64,000 nucleotides of DNA, taken from NCBI GenBank assembly GCA_900767675.1, contig CAAFZX010000022.1, positions 166,425-230,424 of the forward strand, in the 5' to 3' direction. Made by a program: the position numbers and the translations under genes. Position 1 is the stretch's first letter, and every line of letters starts with the position of its first letter. This document shows, in pieces, positions 62,901-64,000 of this stretch. Origin of the DNA: an uncultured Collinsella sp. GTDB lineage: Bacteria > Actinomycetota > Coriobacteriia > Coriobacteriales > Coriobacteriaceae. Below the pieces are notes generated by a model. It was not told the origin of the DNA and made no database searches. It saw only the letters and a program-made list of their open reading frames with translations.

Positions 62901-63813
62901 TTGCGGAACGGTCGAGGAGACTGAGACCCCATTTGTCTATCGCATGCGCTATGCTCTGCCTAAACCTGCGCCGCTGGTGAGCATTGTGATTCCCACCAAG
63001 GATCACGTCGAGACGCTCGATGCCTGCGTGATGTCGATTGCCGAGAATGCAACGTATGCCAACTACGAAATCGTCTTGGTGGAGAACAACAGCGAAGATC
63101 CGGAGACGTTTGCGCATTACGAGGCCCTGCCGGAGCGCGTGACTGCCGCGTCTGACGGTAAGGGTAGCGCTCGCGTTGAATACTGCCCAGGCGAGTTTAA
63201 CTACTCCAAGATTATCAACTATGGCGTTGGGTGCGCTAAGGGTGACTACCTGATGCTCAACAACGATACCAAGGTTATAGTGCCAGGCTTTATCGAGGAA
63301 TTGATGGGATATCTGCAGCGCCCCGATGCGGGCGTGGTGGGTGCCAAGCTCTTCTTTACCGATCGTCCGGTGCAGCACGATGGCATTTTGATTGGTGTGC
63401 GCGGCGCACTTGCCCATGCCAACCAGGATTTCTCGGCAAAGCGCGAGGGATATCTTGCCCGTGCTGTGCGCCCAGGCAACTTTAGCGCCATTACGGGCGC
63501 CTGCCAGATGGTCCATCGCGACGTATTTGAGCAGGTCGAAGGCTACGACGAGGAGTTTGCCGTTGGCTTTAACGACGCAGGTTTTTGTCTGCGCGTATGG
63601 GAGGCAGGCTACCGCACCATCTTTACGCCTTATGTCGAGCTGTACCACTACGAGTTCACCTCGCGCGGCAGGGAAGAGGCCAACGAGGAAAAGTTGCACC
63701 GCTGGAAGCGCGAGCAAGCACTGTTTATGCAGCGCTGGCCTGAGTTCTTCCTCGATGGCGACCCGTGGCTCGGGCCGAACCCATCTCTCGACAGTGAGTA
63801 CTTCTCGCTTTAG
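62872..63813 (+). CDS. Glycosyltransferase family 2, probably 5'-truncated
   Basis: 313 codons from TTG 62872; overlaps the opposing fragment by 29 bases. The GT-A domain is present (APLVSIVIPTKDHVETLDAC, GDYLMLNNDTKV, TGACQMVHRDVFEQVEGYDEEF). The preceding GTVEETETPFVYRMRY normally lies deep inside larger GT2 proteins of this kind, so an N-terminal region seems lost. It might still fold as a catalytic domain. Confidence 0.7.
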   Translation: MAGRFASLDICGTVEETETPFVYRMRYALPKPAPLVSIVIPTKDHVETLDACVMSIAENATYANYEIVLVENNSEDPETFAHYEALPERVTAASDGKGSARVEYCPGEFNYSKIINYGVGCAKGDYLMLNNDTKVIVPGFIEELMGYLQRPDAGVVGAKLFFTDRPVQHDGILIGVRGALAHANQDFSAKREGYLARAVRPGNFSAITGACQMVHRDVFEQVEGYDEEFAVGFNDAGFCLRVWEAGYRTIFTPYVELYHYEFTSRGREEANEEKLHRWKREQALFMQRWPEFFLDGDPWLGPNPSLDSEYFSL

Positions 63814-64000
63814 AGCGAAGTAATTCCAAGATCCGGCAATGTACGCTCAAAAGCCGCGAGGGCGGTGGAAGGTTTAGCCTCGTTATTAGTTTTTGGCGGT
63901 GTTATATCTGTGGTTGATTTTCAATCTCAACGCAACAGCCTGAACGGACCCCGCGTTTCCGCAGCTAGCGCAACGCGGAAATGGCTCCCGGCACCTGGCC

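Noticed and set aside
1..64000. CRISPR array
   Set aside because: No regularly spaced direct repeats with unique spacers were seen; repeats present are dispersed palindromes or two-unit tandems.

Overview
The window looks like chromosome from a Coriobacteriia gut anaerobe, most likely Collinsella (C. aerofaciens group). This is inferred from the moderately high GC, a Rho factor with a very long low-complexity N-terminus, ATP-type PEP carboxykinase, a SufCBDSU operon with an Rrf2 regulator, the GGGtGRT/NifU-like pair, and interspersed short palindromes of the kind common in that group. Placement rests on protein recognition only; no 16S gene is present.

Layout. (1) 1-11273: the 3' part of a BREX-type phage-defence operon, all on the + strand and tightly spaced. 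PglX (adenine methyltransferase) is split into an N-terminal and a C-terminal gene, with a small HEPN-like gene between them. Three genes not in the classic type 1 set follow: a tandem winged-helix protein that also carries a PglZ-N-terminal-like domain, a ParB/sulfiredoxin-fold protein and an SNF2-type helicase. PglZ comes last. No brxL follows; upstream brx genes, if any, lie outside the window. (2) 11301-12810: a 70-residue ORF, then a DUF3800 gene accompanied by three copies of a promoter-short RNA-terminator element. (3) 12811-26699: housekeeping and transport genes: K+/H+ antiporter, metallophosphatase, flippase, lactate permease, pckA, B3/B4 protein, MarR regulator, DegV, MGMT-family protein, trpS, tagO. 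(4) 26900-38306: a structured RNA candidate, a radical SAM activase-like gene, tRNA-Ala, pncB, proB and proA flanking a convergent prolyl aminopeptidase-like gene, HD hydrolase, CarD, argS. (5) 39111-46297: rho, two membrane proteins, ROK sugar kinase, aminotransferase. (6) 46463-52596: tRNA-His, two tRNA-Lys and a decayed tRNA-Lys copy, a flavoprotein, the GGGtGRT operon and a REP-associated (RAYT-type) transposase. (7) 52597-58454: sufCBDSU with a divergent Rrf2 regulator. (8) 58592-63813: a sortase-type surface protein, an AAA-ATPase-like protein, and two head-to-head glycosyltransferase remnants.

The most interesting parts are the expanded BREX operon with its split pglX and its wHTH-wHTH-PglZN protein, and the DUF3800 gene with three paralogous small RNAs. 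Several palindromic repeat families are dispersed between genes, and a single RAYT-like transposase sits in the same window. Start sites were chosen by ribosome-binding-site context; no database search was possible.
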